The position numbers and the translations under genes are program-made. A stretch of DNA of 64,000 nucleotides from the NCBI GenBank assembly GCA_006538405.1, contig BJKQ01000002.1, positions 2,728,001 to 2,792,000 of the forward strand, in the 5' to 3' direction. Below are positions 49,726 through 61,739 of the stretch, in pieces. Numbering within the stretch: position 1 is the first letter of the stretch; each line of letters begins with the position of its first letter. The notes under the pieces were generated by a model. The model had not been told where the DNA came from. It ran no database searches and saw only the letters and a program-made list of their open reading frames with translations. The DNA is from Hansfordia pulvinata. Taxonomy: Eukaryota > Ascomycota > Sordariomycetes > Xylariales.

Positions 49726-51777
49726 GACAAGGAGCCACGTGCGTGAGGGAAACAACAACCCCTCTTTGAGGCTTGCCGAGACTTTGCTAGTGCATCTGCC
49801 GAGTACAGCGTACCTTAGCTGGCTGATCAAGACTCGGCAGAGCTCGGTGGAGGTTGATTCCTCTCGAGGATCTTGGAAATGGCCATCTCGCTAGGAGCCA
49901 GGCCAGACCTTTTGGTAGGGGCAACATGGCATGGCAGGCGGGCGATGCCGGTCGAGGGCCAAAATCATGGTGGAAGCTGATGTGGTGGGGGAGGCGCTCG
50001 CTCACAGCGACGGGGGTCAGGCCACCGAGGGGGAGGCTCGCGTGGTGGCGTCGGCCCTCTCGTTGAGAAGCGAAGGGATGTTGGCCGGAGAGTCCCGGAC
50101 GAGTAGAGTGGCGGGCGGGATTGTGCGGCCGCATGCGGGCGCGAGGACGGGACGGCAGCACAGAGCTTCCTCCACTTGGTAGGTAGTGGGAGACGGGGTT
50201 GCCGAGCGCGGATGGGAGGTATCTTCATCAAGGGTCGAATTGGGCAAAGGCATTACTATTCATGAACGACTACGATTGATGATGATTTGGGCTGAGAGAG
50301 GGTAGCAGAATGTGTGTTGGTGTGCATGGACAGCCCGAGCATTTCGCCTCTGTCGGATTTGGGCTGATGATCCGTCCGGTGATGAATCGCCTGCGCTAAG
50401 GATCCCTCGGCGAGTCGACGTTGGGGCCGTGATCCTTGGGCAAGGCTGGGCGCCTCGGCAGCATCAGCTCGCTCAAGGCATGAAGCCTCCCAGTACGAGT
50501 ACCTAAGTGCCTTACACATGAACCTACCTAAGCCAGGTACCGATTGAGCCTCGCGCGACATCCATGGATGCTGGAGGTGGTGAACGAATGGGACCTGTGA
50601 GTTGCCTAATGCGGCAGGTGTCTCCTTAGGTGCTTCGATGGATGTATGTCGGGCAGAGATGGATCCGGGGCCAGGGTCGTACCGGTACTCAATTAAAGGC
50701 TCTTTGACAGGTTGGAAGCTGGGTCTTGGGAACCTGAAGGGGCTCACAGGAAGCGTTTCGCGCCACTGCCTTACTCGTACGTACAGGCGCGCGCGCCCTC
50801 AGCAGTTGGTCCCGATCGTCTTTATTCTCCTTCGGGAGCAGACCTCGGGAGTTTTCCGTTTGCCGGCCGCAATTCCGATTGCCTTATCCGTAGGCCCCCT
50901 AAGCCACACAACGTTTCTCCCTTCTTAACATTGTGTCCTCGACTACCCGGCTAGGTATACCTTAGGCATGTGAGTAGGTAGGTACTCATGTATAGGGGCC
51001 CTCGACGAGCAGCACCAGATTCGGGCCCCGGGAGGGCTGCGATTTCGTCTTACTCCGTGTGCCTCGTGCCTGGGACAGCAGGCGAGCCTACCTACCTACG
51101 TACTCGGATGGCATGGCATGATCGGGGGTGGGATCTTTCTTGCGCCACTCGCTTGTTGCTGCCAAGCGGGGGCCGAGTGTGCCCGCATGAGAGAGGTGGT
51201 TGGATCTCGCGAATATCTACCTACCTACTTACAAGTAGGGAGTATGGTGGCGTAGTGGCGAGATGGAGGGGGGAGGGGGGAGATGGGATGAGGCTCACAT
51301 TCTTGCCCATCAAAGCCGGGAAAAGTGAAGCGGCGGTAGACATGCAGTGCGCACACACAGAAAAGAGGCATCCATCCCGCCACAGGGCCCGCCGGGGGGG
51401 GCAGGGTCTTCTTGAGGACCGGCTTGTGTGGGCGGTGTACTCCGTACCGGGGTCGGGGTTGCGATTCCTGACGGCGGGGACGCGCACGCACGCACACACG
51501 CAGCGGATGGCGGTTCGACTGGTACGAGTAATGACAGGCGGCAACAGTGCTTCCACCCCCTGCGAGGGTGTCTGACGGGGGGGAGAAAAAAGGAAGAAAA
51601 AAAAAGGCATGTTGCAAGGGCGCAGGGGGTTTCGATGGAAGAAAGCCACATCCCGGAAGACGGAACGGGACCACTCCGGCGGCGGCGGCGGCGGCGGAGG
51701 AGGTCGGCGCGAGGGGAGTCCTGGAATCGGAGCGGTGGGCACTTTCTGGTTGATGGGATTCTCGCCACGGTCCTCAG

Positions 51778-51801
51778 CCCCCCCCCCCCCCCCCCCCCCC
51801 C
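51778..51801. repeat. C24 homopolymer
   Basis: Longest homopolymer in the window, 26 bp before a TACTCGTA element. Confidence 0.9.
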
Positions 51802-52879
51802 GTCACTCGCCAGACCAATTCTACTCTACTCGTACTCTGCTCTCAGGCCTGCATCCCGGCAAGCAGGCAAGCACTCCGTAGTTGACCTGCGCACGAGTAG
51901 CGCTCTGGGTGGTGGCGGGTCTCTGCTCCCGGCATCGTGGGGAACGAGACTCGAGGGGGCCGCGACGCTCGCTCGCTCACTGCGAGGAAATGTAGGTCAG
52001 CCGTGATATGGGTGTTTGTGTGTGTGATGGGTGAAGTGAGGCTGTCATCTCCTCCTTGGGCTTCGGCCGGGCTCCGGCCACACCAAGGTAAGGTACGATT
52101 ACCTAGGTACCTGAGGTACATGTATGTATGTACACTTGACCCAGTGGAGGTGAAGTACATGTACCTACCTTACCAACTCGTAGGTGCGTCAAGTCCTGAT
52201 CAGATCAGGTAATTCGGCAGTCACGAGTAGCAGGCAGCGAGCAGCACCAACATCGACCCTTCCTGTGCCTGTGCGAATCCGACCATTTTCTGCTCTTGGT
52301 TTCTCTTTCTTTCCCCTCTCTCTCTCATGTCGATACTTAGCAGCCCGTCACCACGCGCGGGCCTGGACAAGAGCCATCATCGAGTACAGGCTTGGCTGGT
52401 CGCTGTGGCAAGAGGATTCAAACCTGTCGCCCCAGAGCTGCGTGCCGGGTGCTGGGGTTGTTTCTTTCTTAGGTGCCGCGCACTACTACCGGGTGCTAGG
52501 TGACTTTCTCAACACAACCACGAGAATCCTGCAAGGAACCAGGCCAGCGGCAAAGTCGCCTCCGTCTGACGATTTGCGCACCGACCGCCGCCATCGCCAC
52601 GCAGGCTCACCTCACCGCATGTGCCCTGACGCGAGGGGCCGGCCGGCTACCTTACGTACCTAACGCATCGCCGAACCCTCCCCCGGCCAGCCAGGTCACT
52701 GCGTCGCGACTGGCACTGTGAAGGATGGACGTCTGACATGACAAGAAAGAAAAAGAGAAGAAGGAAGAGAGATGGGGGAAGTAGGAAAATCAAAACACGT
52801 ATATAACAAGCACGCGTCGCCCTAGCTTGCGAACCTACCTTGGTCCTCCCTCTTGCCCCTCAGCGCAGAACCGAACTCC

Positions 52880-53181
52880 AGTCTTCTCTCTCCCTCTCTC
52901 CTTCTCTTTAGTTTCAAGACGACACAAAGGCAGACGCCAGACAGCTATCCCCACTGATCTTTCACAGCTCTGACTACCTAGCCTTCTTACTTCCTTGAAG
53001 AGCCCCGAGAAGTTGAGCCAACCAGTTCTCGTTGTTATATCATACTCGACTTGTACACATATATATACATATCTCTTGGATCTGTATAATTACGGTGTAT
53101 AACTACATACTACCCAGTATTTTATATACCTAACCCATCCAACGCTACCTGCCACCTACGAAAAAGAAAACCAAAGAGAAA
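52880..53181 (+). promoter_or_regulatory. Promoter/leader of the secreted-protein gene
   Basis: A dense C/T tract (TCTCTCTCCCTCTCTCCTTC, about 52885–52910) is followed by AT-rich DNA with a TATA-like ATATATATACATAT near 53059–53072 and then an A-rich start context (AAAGAGAAAATG). The arrangement is typical of strongly expressed fungal genes. Confidence 0.5.
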
Positions 53182-53724
53182 ATGCACTTCACCAGCGCCT
53201 TCGTCTCGGCCGCCGCCGTCCTGGCGGCCAGCGGCACCGTCAGCGCGGTCGCCATGCCGGCCGACGAGCAGTACGGCAAGATGATGGTCCGCGCGGAGGG
53301 CATCGAGGGCCTGGTCAAGCGCAGCTGCGTCTTCGCGCTGCTGCCCTGGCAGGACGAGTGCAACGACAGCGACGAGTGCGTTAATAACTGCGGCCACGAC
53401 ACGGCCAAATGCGTGTTCAGGCACTGCACCGTCCTGCCTGTCCTCGCCCCCTTCGACCAGAGCCCCAAGACCGTCACCGCGTCCGCCTCGTCCACCACGA
53501 GCCCCCTGCCCCCCGTCACCGTCACTGCCACCGCCTCCCCGACCACGAGCCCCTCCACCACCACCTCGGCCTCGTCCACCTCGTCATCCAGCGACTCGGG
53601 CCCCTCCGAGACGGGGGGCTCGTCCTCGACCACCAGCTCCGACAGCAGCGGACCCACGGACTCCAGCGACTCGGGCAGCGGCGGTGGCGGCAGCGGCAAC
53701 GGCAACGGCGACGGCAGCAGCTAA
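53182..53724 (+). CDS. Small secreted cysteine-containing protein with Ser/Thr-rich tail
   Basis: Single-exon ORF of 180 residues. Residues 1–22 (MHFTSAFVSAAAVLAASGTVSA) are a clear signal peptide. A short propeptide-like segment ends in KR before SCVFALLPW, a possible Kex2 site. The following 35 residues hold six cysteines in the pattern C-x12-C-x5-C-x3-C-x6-C-x4-C, enough for three disulphides. From about residue 95 to the end it is Ser/Thr/Pro then Gly/Asn-rich, a likely O-glycosylated stalk. There is no hydrophobic C-terminus, so GPI anchoring is unlikely. I recognise no family; secreted effector or wall-associated protein are both open. Strong TATA-like and C/T elements lie upstream. Confidence 0.75.
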   Translation: MHFTSAFVSAAAVLAASGTVSAVAMPADEQYGKMMVRAEGIEGLVKRSCVFALLPWQDECNDSDECVNNCGHDTAKCVFRHCTVLPVLAPFDQSPKTVTASASSTTSPLPPVTVTATASPTTSPSTTTSASSTSSSSDSGPSETGGSSSTTSSDSSGPTDSSDSGSGGGGSGNGNGDGSS

Positions 53725-56700
53725 AGAGAGCAAGCAACAAAACCACCCTCACGGGGCACCCGCGTATATGGAATGCTGCGTGCGCGAAACCAGGGTAAAC
53801 CTGCCCACTTACCCCAAGTGGAAAGTCCTTCCCCCGTGGCTTTGTTTCGAGCACGCAGCATATATACACACAACAAAACACATTATCTCTCTCTCTCTCT
53901 CTCTTCAAAAGGAGGAAGAAAAAGCCCCCCCTCATATCTTTCACCTAGCGTTTGGCGGGAGTAAAAGGACAAGAAGAGGCGTTCTTGGCGAGATCCCCAG
54001 CGGAGGAATTCTATCAGGTGTACTTTTAACATGTCATATATACATACCGACCTGTGTTAGGCCTGTGGTTTTGACAGCTTCTTCTCCCCCCATGCTGCTG
54101 GACACTGCAGGGCCTGCGCACGAATTGGCTCACGATCTGGATTTGGGACATGGAATTACTGGCCGTTGCGATTTTTTCTTTATATTTCATTTTCATTTTC
54201 CCTTTGTCTCCTTTTGTAACTTATACCCTCTGCTTCAAACTCGATCCGCTCGGGTCGGGCTGGGCAGCGAAACAGTACATACGCGATATACAATACTTGG
54301 ACAAACCTACTGTGTCCATCTTGCGAGTTTCTCTCCATCTTTCTTCCCTCTTGACATTCCCCTTCCACGTGAACTTTGCTGGAAAAGAACACACCTGCAC
54401 TCGCGACGAGCCTCATTGCCAAAGCCTGACGGAGTAGAGGCGAGCGGAGGAGAAGTCGGAGAAGCGGCCAGTTTCGAATCTCGCCTCCTCAAGTTCCAGA
54501 CTGACTTGGCATGATCCGCGAATGAAATGCCAAGCCCGTGGAAGGAACGGGAGGCGGTCCCAAGGTGAGGGAGGACATGCTGCGTCGCCGTGGCGTTGAA
54601 TCCTCCCACCTTTTGCCACTCCCAGGCGGCAGTGGGGATCTCACGCGAGAAAGGATCGGGACGACAAACACCACGGACCTTGAGAGCTGAATCCGGCAGA
54701 GAGTGGCGGGGGGTTTGGAGGAGGGGTGATCGACTTGACATCTCTCCGTTTCCCACCGCATGCGTAGATGGACGTGGCTGCCGCCACCTCTCCTCCCCCC
54801 TCCTGCACGCCAGACCGCCGGCCGCGATGAAATCGCCGTGGCGTGCGTCGTGCCAGAGGGAGATTTGGGGGGAGGGAGACAGCGCTGCCGGTCCCCTCTC
54901 TCTTTGCGCGCGATCTGTGAGCCGCCATTCTCAAGTGGTCTTGTCGGCGTCATTCCATACTTGTTCAGCAGCACGTGTGCATTTGAGAGAGAGGACGAAT
55001 GAGAGCAGTTGTGTGTACAGAGCCCCAATCAACAGTGACGTCCTTCCTCTCTCTCGCGCGCGCGGGGGTCACTCCCTTAGTCGTATCGCCGTGTCCAGTC
55101 GGCCGAGACGGCGGCGGGGATGACAATGGCCAATGCGGCCCCGTGTGTGGACCCGGGGGCGACGCGGCCGCCGCCCCGCGCCCGGTGCCGGCATGGCGCG
55201 ATTGACGCCGCTTCCCCCGACTTACCGGGTATGTGAAGCAGCCGTGGGGTTGGTTGGCACCGGACCCGAGCGGGAGCGACCTGTCGGCGGCATGCCTTGG
55301 GCACAGAGGTGGCGTCGCTGTGGCTAAGCCACGGCTCTTTATCGTGTAGACGCGCATCCACTGTTGATCTGATGATGCGCCGTGCTTCGCCGGCGGGTCC
55401 ACGAGCGGGCGGGCGACGCGAGTACGCCTGGCGTACTCCTAATCATCGGCGGGATATTTCGCGGTAGAGTGGCTGCGAGACTCGGGTATGGCCGGGTTGC
55501 CAGCGAAGCCGAGGAAGATGGGCATCTGGTTTGCATCAAGACCAGACACCTCACGGATCGTTCCATGTTGGAGATCCATTATGAACATATGTTGGGATTC
55601 GAAAAGAGGTACGGTACAGTACGGTATGACTTCCGTGGACCATACCAGTACCTACCTACATGTATTGTCTGAATGTTGGGTCTGAACTGGACGGAGGTAC
55701 TTTAGGTTATGGCCATCTGCCCAAGGTAATCAGGTACCTAAGGTAGTTATCGGCTTTCCCGTAACATACGAGTCGGCGTCATCGACTTCCTGGGAAATCC
55801 GGTCAAACCAAGTGCTTACCTATCGGATGGATGCAGTGGATGCGATACGGCACGGTGGCCCCGCCTGCCGTGCAAGACCGTCCCGCGTCCATTCTAACGC
55901 AGTGCCCACTTCCATGGGCATCCGCGTTCTCGTTCCATGTTGTCTGGCCAGGGCCCGGCGGTATATCATGCAAAGAACTGCCCGTGTGCGTACCAGATGG
56001 ATCAATGATCGATGATGCTCTCGCGTCGAGGCCTGCTGGCAGACAGCAGGCGGGCGGACGTGGCTTTGGAACAGTACCAGCCGCCCATGAATCACCAGTC
56101 GTCGCCACGAGACCAGCCCCGAGCCAGTTTCTGGCCGATGTATATACCGGCCAGTCCATTCCATCTGCCGCCCCCGTGCCATGTATGGAGTACACGTATG
56201 TAGGGTTCCGTTCGTGCCAGTGGACCTGGGGGCATGCCCAGGAAGTTCAGGTGCCAGCTGGCCGCCACGGATCGATCGCAGTTGACCACCACCATTGTTG
56301 TCCACCCATGACGTACGTCCACAAGTCACTGATGAGCAGATGCACGCAGGTGAGGCAGGTACCCGAGATTCCCTCCCTGCCCTGCCATGTGTGACTGGAA
56401 GTGCCTCCCACATATGTGCTTAGATGGGCAGATACATGTAGACAGACACCTTAGTACGGCAGGTACGGACATGGAACCGCTCGGCCGCGGCACCATGGAT
56501 TGGAAGTCCGTACTCATCGGACACGTGCAGCCATCTCGGCGGCGGAATGGCCCAGGACGGGACATGAGCGTCACGCGCGCCCCGAACCTCAAGCCCCGCG
56601 CGCGTATCTTGTACTTGGCTGCAGCCCTTCAGCGTGCCGACCCTGGGCGTATCGTCGGTACCCCGCTACCGCCCCTGCCCCCCGCCCCGCCCACCTGGGA

Positions 56701-58263
56701 AGAGGCCCGCCCGTTTTGGGCTGACGCTGGCGGGGGGCTGTCACGCCGGCCCTCGGATGGTGCGGAGGGGGCGTGACCCTCTCTATCTGCCCTCATCTCT
56801 GCCCCGCCTCCCTCCCCGTCAGCGTCAGCCGGGACCTGGCGCCTGGCGCCTGAGCGGCCCCCCCCCAGGCTAGGGCTGGGCTGGCGGCACCCGCGTGGCC
56901 CCCGTCCAGTCCAGCTGCGCCTGAGCCGAGCTAAGGGGGAGGCGCGTCACACTGGACATCCATCACTGGACCGCCGTACCTGCGCGGCGCGCGGGGGGGA
57001 TGAGAGGCACCCCCCTCCACGCTCCACGCGCGCGTTGCCGACCTACGGGCTGACTGGACCGAGAGTACTCGTATGTACGCCGAGCTACAACGGAGAGCAC
57101 CCACCTGCATTCAAGCAGGGCACCTGCAAGACAACCAAGGCACCAAGGCCGTATTGGATGTACGAGTATTGGATGCATGGCCTGGCGCGCTCCGGATCCG
57201 CTCGCCGTCCGTCACTGCGGCCGTGACTGATTGTTGACTTGGGATGACGACGGCCAGATCCGGGCTTCCACGCTGCCCTCCCCCGCCTCCCTCCCTCCTT
57301 CCCACCTTCAAACCCGAACCTCAACCGCAACCTCAGAACAGACGATCAACCGTACTGACCTTTGACAAACACCACGCACGCCTCCATTGCGACCACAATC
57401 ACGACCACGACAACGACGACTACGAGCCAGCTCCGCTGCCCTCCGCGCCCTCCACTTAGAAGACTCTTGACTCACATCGCCAATCGTCCACACACACACA
57501 CACACACACATACACACACGGTCTCTCTCGTCTCTTGCTTGTTCGCTCTTGCTTCTGCCCTGCTGCATGCTCGTTTTTCTTCACGATACCCCTCGCCCAT
57601 CTCCACGACCATACTTGTGCATACATTCTCGATCTGCCCCTTTGGACCCATACTCCGTAATCTCGCGGCCGCCCTAGAACAAGGCGCTTTGTTCCCCAAC
57701 GACAGCTGGACTGCTGAAGGACTCTTTTCACCAAACCAAATATAATCCTCCCCGGCTGGAACCATTAGACTCTCGCCCTCTGTCGCTCTCACCCGGCCGA
57801 GCTGTGTCCGGACTTCGCCCTCTTGCAGCTTCCACGTCCCCACGCGACTGGGCCCGGACCTCTTCACCCCCTCCCGTTCCTCCAGACCGATCGCGCTGGA
57901 CCCTAGACGCGCTATCGGCCCCATATCTGCCGCTCCGGTGCTCGGTCGACCTGCCTCGACATCCGTATCTCCCCGCCTCAACAACACCATCGCGTCTCTT
58001 GTGCTGCGGTCCACCTGCTGCCCACTGCAACCTCCTCTCACCTCCCCAGCCTCAGAACTCGACGGTGCCGCCTAACCATTGACGCCATCCCAACACCAAT
58101 CGCCCCTCTCCACCCCACTTTAGCCGTCAACCACCCCCTTGGGAGCTCCACGCGCTGCTCCTTGGCTGGTGCGCAGGCGACTGCCTCCAGCTACCGCGGT
58201 AGTGCCACTCCATGCCCGGTTCGTCAGGCGCCTGTCTCTCCTCCAGACAGCCCCCCTCCTCAC
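53725..58263. other. Intergenic region and long leader of the BCAS3-type gene
   Basis: No recognisable gene between 53725 and 57240. A (CT)n repeat lies at 53886–53903. AGGTACCT at 55732, TACTCGTA at 57066 and TACGAGTA at 57161 are the last elements before the composition turns C/T-rich (about 57290 onward) up to the start at 58264, so roughly the last kilobase is probably promoter and 5' leader. It includes the (CA)n at 57488–57510. Confidence 0.5.
57488..57518. repeat. CA microsatellite
   Basis: About eleven CA units, then TACACACAC, within the presumed leader of the BCAS3-type gene. Confidence 0.85.
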
Positions 58264-61200
58264 ATGGCAAAGGGTGCCTTGCAACCACAGAATAGAAGCT
58301 TACTCGCCATATCTTGGTTCCCTTAGGCTCAAAGAAGAAGAATGCCAAGGACAACGGTGCTGCCAACGCGGTAGCTAAGCATGCCAAACCCTCGTAAGTT
58401 CTCACCATATCGCTCCTATTCCCCCTGGTATCTTGATGGCATAAATCCTGTTCTCTTAGGCAGAATCACATCCCCCTCCGGGTCAAAAGTCTTTCTGGGA
58501 TCATATGGGCTAACAAAAACCAGCAGCGGCGGGACACCTAGAGAAGTGCCTCCCACTATTGAGACCCCGCCCGATGACTCTCCCGACCTACCGCCGACTG
58601 CACCGGCTACCATCCCTATGAGTGGCCATGTGGCTGCCTCTCCTTTCCTGGACGCAGTGTCTACAGCATCGACCTCCACCAGCAGAGCCCCAAGTGCCAG
58701 CGACTGGACTAGGAACATGGGTCACGTCGCAGGCTCGCCGTCAAACCTCATCAGCCTCATGGGCGAGTCGCCTCCTACCCTCCCCTCTTCGTATGAGGAT
58801 CAAAGTCCCATGCCGCAGTCTTGGGCCCCGCACGCCCGGCAGCTGGTGAACCCCCACGCCATTTCTGCATCGCCCCCGATTGCGTCCCGGCGTCCCCTGA
58901 GTTTCCAGATGGACTCGCAGTATCCTGCACCCGACATCCACTCCCAGGCGTCCTCTCCGCCTGGCCCGCGACGTAGCTCAATGCACTCCCCTCTGGCTGC
59001 CGCTCGAGGCGCCTCAAATCCGCCACCCCCGCACCAGCCCCAGGCTCATTTCTACGGAGCTCCAGAGATGGACTTCGATCTGGACACGGGTGGTGGGCTA
59101 AAGGCTGGCGATCGAGGCTATCACTTTGGCTTCGATTCTTTGCCCGCCTCCTACGCCTCACATGGCTCCGGGAGTAGCACTGTGGTCATTGCCGGCTATG
59201 AGGGAGGTTTGGATATCTATTCTGTCACCAAGCGAGGCACTGACCCACTGATGAGCTTGACCGGGCTTCGGGGTGGGGTCTACAACGCCAAGATCTTGCC
59301 TTGGAATGGCCAGCATGACCCTTTCGGCGTTTTCCCGCTGATAGCTGTGGTTGTCCACGGTCCCGTCTTCCCCCAGCCGGGCCCTGAAAACACTACCGAC
59401 CAACAAGCAGACCACCCTGGCAGTCCAAGGCTGGATGGGATCCGCACTCCGTCATCGAACACTGGGAAGCCGGCTCCAGCAATCGAGGCCTATCAGACAT
59501 CAGTCGAGGTTTATTCGTTGAAGACGCAGCGTCTGGTCGACGTGCTGTTGAGTGCCCCGAAGTCCCCCATCAACAAGACCGCAACCGGATTCCGCCGACC
59601 TCTGCCCAGCGGTTCGCTCCAGATACGTGCCGATGAAGGAAGTGTGGTAGTGTCTGCTGGCGCTACCGGGGAGTGTTGGATTTACCGACAGGCCAGGGTT
59701 GATCAAGAACCCGGCTACCACTTCCGATGCGCTGGCAAGGTTTGGACCAGCCTCCAGCCAGTCCTGAAGAGCGATACTGCCCCCGATGAGGACAGGGGAC
59801 GAAGCCACACACCTCCTCGCAAGCCTCCTCAGATGCCTATACTGGCACTATGTGGGAAATACCTGGCTTACTGCCCGCCCCCTCCCTCGTCGCAGATGCC
59901 CCTGAATGCTTCGGTTCCGGTGCAGCTCGAAGGCCGAGGGCCTGGTGTAAACTCTCAAACGTCGCCTGTTCTGCCCAACGAAACTTCAAGTGTCGACCAG
60001 CCAATTTCCGACAGTATGATGAATCGCATGATGCGAGAGACGACGCAAGAAGTCATCAAAGGAGCGAGCTGGGTGGGTAAGCAGGGTATGGCTTTGTGGA
60101 AACAGTACTGGAACCCCAACCAGCAGCAGCAGCCGCAAGGCCGCCCATCCCCCATTGGTTCACCCCCATACGGGAGTGGCTTTGGTGGAAGCGCAAACTC
60201 CCAATTCCCTCCGACTTACGGCGTGGCCGGACAGCCTGTGACTCGGGATCCGGGTCTAGTCTCCATTGTCGACCTCCAAGCATTGTCTGGCTCCGCTGCT
60301 GTACATCATGTCACGACGTTCAAAGCTCCCCTCGGCTGCAGCTTCCTCTCCTTCTCGCCCACAGGCTTGTCCCTCTTCACCGCCAGTGTCAAGGGCGATG
60401 TCCAGACTGTATGGGATTTGATGCGCATTCAGTATACCAAGTCGTCACCTCTGCAAACATCCCAGCCAGCCAACGGTCATGCCACGCGGGTTCGACAGAT
60501 TGCCCAGTTTTCTCGCATGACAGTTGCCCGGATCGCAGATGTTTCTTGGGCCAGGCCGAACGGCGAACGCATCGCCATGGTTACAGAACGCGGTACTGTC
60601 CATCTTCTGGATATGCCCCTCAGCGCGTACGCGTGGCCGCCGCCACGAAGACGGTTAGCTGCTCCTGAGGCCACCCCCAAGAACCCGGACACTACGCACT
60701 CTGCGGTTTCCATGGCCTCGAATGCTCTGAGTTCTGCATACGGTGCTGCCCGACCACTCATCAGCGCACAGAGAAGAAGTAGCATAACCTCGCAAGCCCC
60801 TTCTGCGATCATGAACCACGCCAGCTACGGAGGCAAGGTTCTTGCCCACAACATCAGCTCCTCATTGGGGACGGCCGGAACCGCCATCAGCCACTTGCGC
60901 CACACTGGGGAGAATCGGGTCAGCCTCCCGCTTGGAGATCTGGCTACGCCAGGCCCCTCCTGTGTTGTTTGGATTGGCAGCAAAAGTCGCCCGACCCTCT
61001 TCGTCGCTGGGAACGGGCTCGTGAGAACCTACCCAGGCCGACAGCGCCAGGAGTCTTCTGATAAGTCACGGGTCTCTCGCGCGAACAAGTACACGGACTT
61101 CAAGCTGAAGACGCTGCCGGACGACTTGATCTCTCCAGCCGTCCGGCAGATGCTTGAGCCTGAGGGTGACTTGGAGCTAAACCAGGATTTCAACGGGGAG

Positions 61201-61739
61201 AATACTTTGGTGTTTAACCCCGGCAACGCCCCGACCTGAGCGATTCGAGCCCGGAGTCCTCGATCCCACAAGCCGAGATTGAGTCGAGTGCCCCTTACCA
61301 ACCTTTCCACACAGATAGGCGGGTGGGATTCTATGAGTATGGGGTCCAATCATCCGTTCCGACCGTAGCGGCCGTTGCGCAGCTGCTGGATGACACCACT
61401 CTCGAGGACCGGCCTAAGAAGGGCAGAAAGCGTCAAACTCGGCGGAGCCCGGGCGCAGAGACGCAGCCGTGGGCCTTTGGCCAGGCACTCAACGTGACCC
61501 GGGTGGATACCGGGGTCCCAATGGCTACGGAGGAGGAGCTCAGCGGTAGCATCGATGACCACAGGGCACTTCCAGAGTCGGCCATGGAGCGAGTCCTGGA
61601 GGTTGGCGCCAACGACGAGCAGATTGTGGTGACGACGCGCCGCAAACGGGGTGGCGCCCGGATGGTGGACGGCGATGCGGAGGACGACTTCTTTGAGGAG
61701 GATCTCGAGATCATTGATTTTGCGGATCAGAGGGTCTAG
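58264..61739 (+). CDS. BCAS3-domain WD40-like protein, with apparent frameshift
   Basis: Large β-propeller protein of the BCAS3 family, related in fold to Atg18 PROPPINs; animal BCAS3 with PHAF1 binds phosphoinositides at autophagy sites, while the fungal role is unknown. Exons 58264–58273 (MAKG), 58327–58393 (SKKKNAKDNGAANAVAKHAKP) and 58524–61739. The propeller runs from about residue 238 (STVVIAGYEGGLDIYSVTKRG) through LSLFTASVKGDVQTVWDLMR and IADVSWARPNGERIAMVTERG to LLDMPLSAYAWPPPRRR near 710. Zero frame stops at 61239 (NAPT); one extra C in the run at 61229–61232 gives NAPDLSDSSPESSIPQAE and opens 160 more residues ending DFFEEDLEIIDFADQRV, for 1097 in all. Donor one (GTGCCT) is weak, and the third acceptor is a tandem NAGNAG. 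Confidence 0.85.

Larger units (their letters stand above)
49726..53181. other. Gene-free stretch with C24 run
   Basis: No recognisable gene. TACGAGTA-type elements at 50494, 50772, 51523 and 51827, AGGTACCT at 52105, TACCTACC runs near 51075 and 51215, and a 24-C run at 51778–51801. The last 400 bases are the promoter and leader of the secreted-protein gene. Confidence 0.55.
7685..55739. repeat. Dispersed AGGTACCT palindrome (about 10 copies)
   Basis: The perfect palindrome AGGTACCT is seen at 7685, 13745, 28888, 33150, 36570, 43270, 46528, 46603, 52105 and 55732; about one is expected by chance. It often lies inside TACCTACC/GGTAGGTA runs and next to the TACGAGTA element: at 46596–46610 the two share a base, and at 36570–36588 they are separated by only a few bases. 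All copies are outside the genes called here. Confidence 0.75.
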
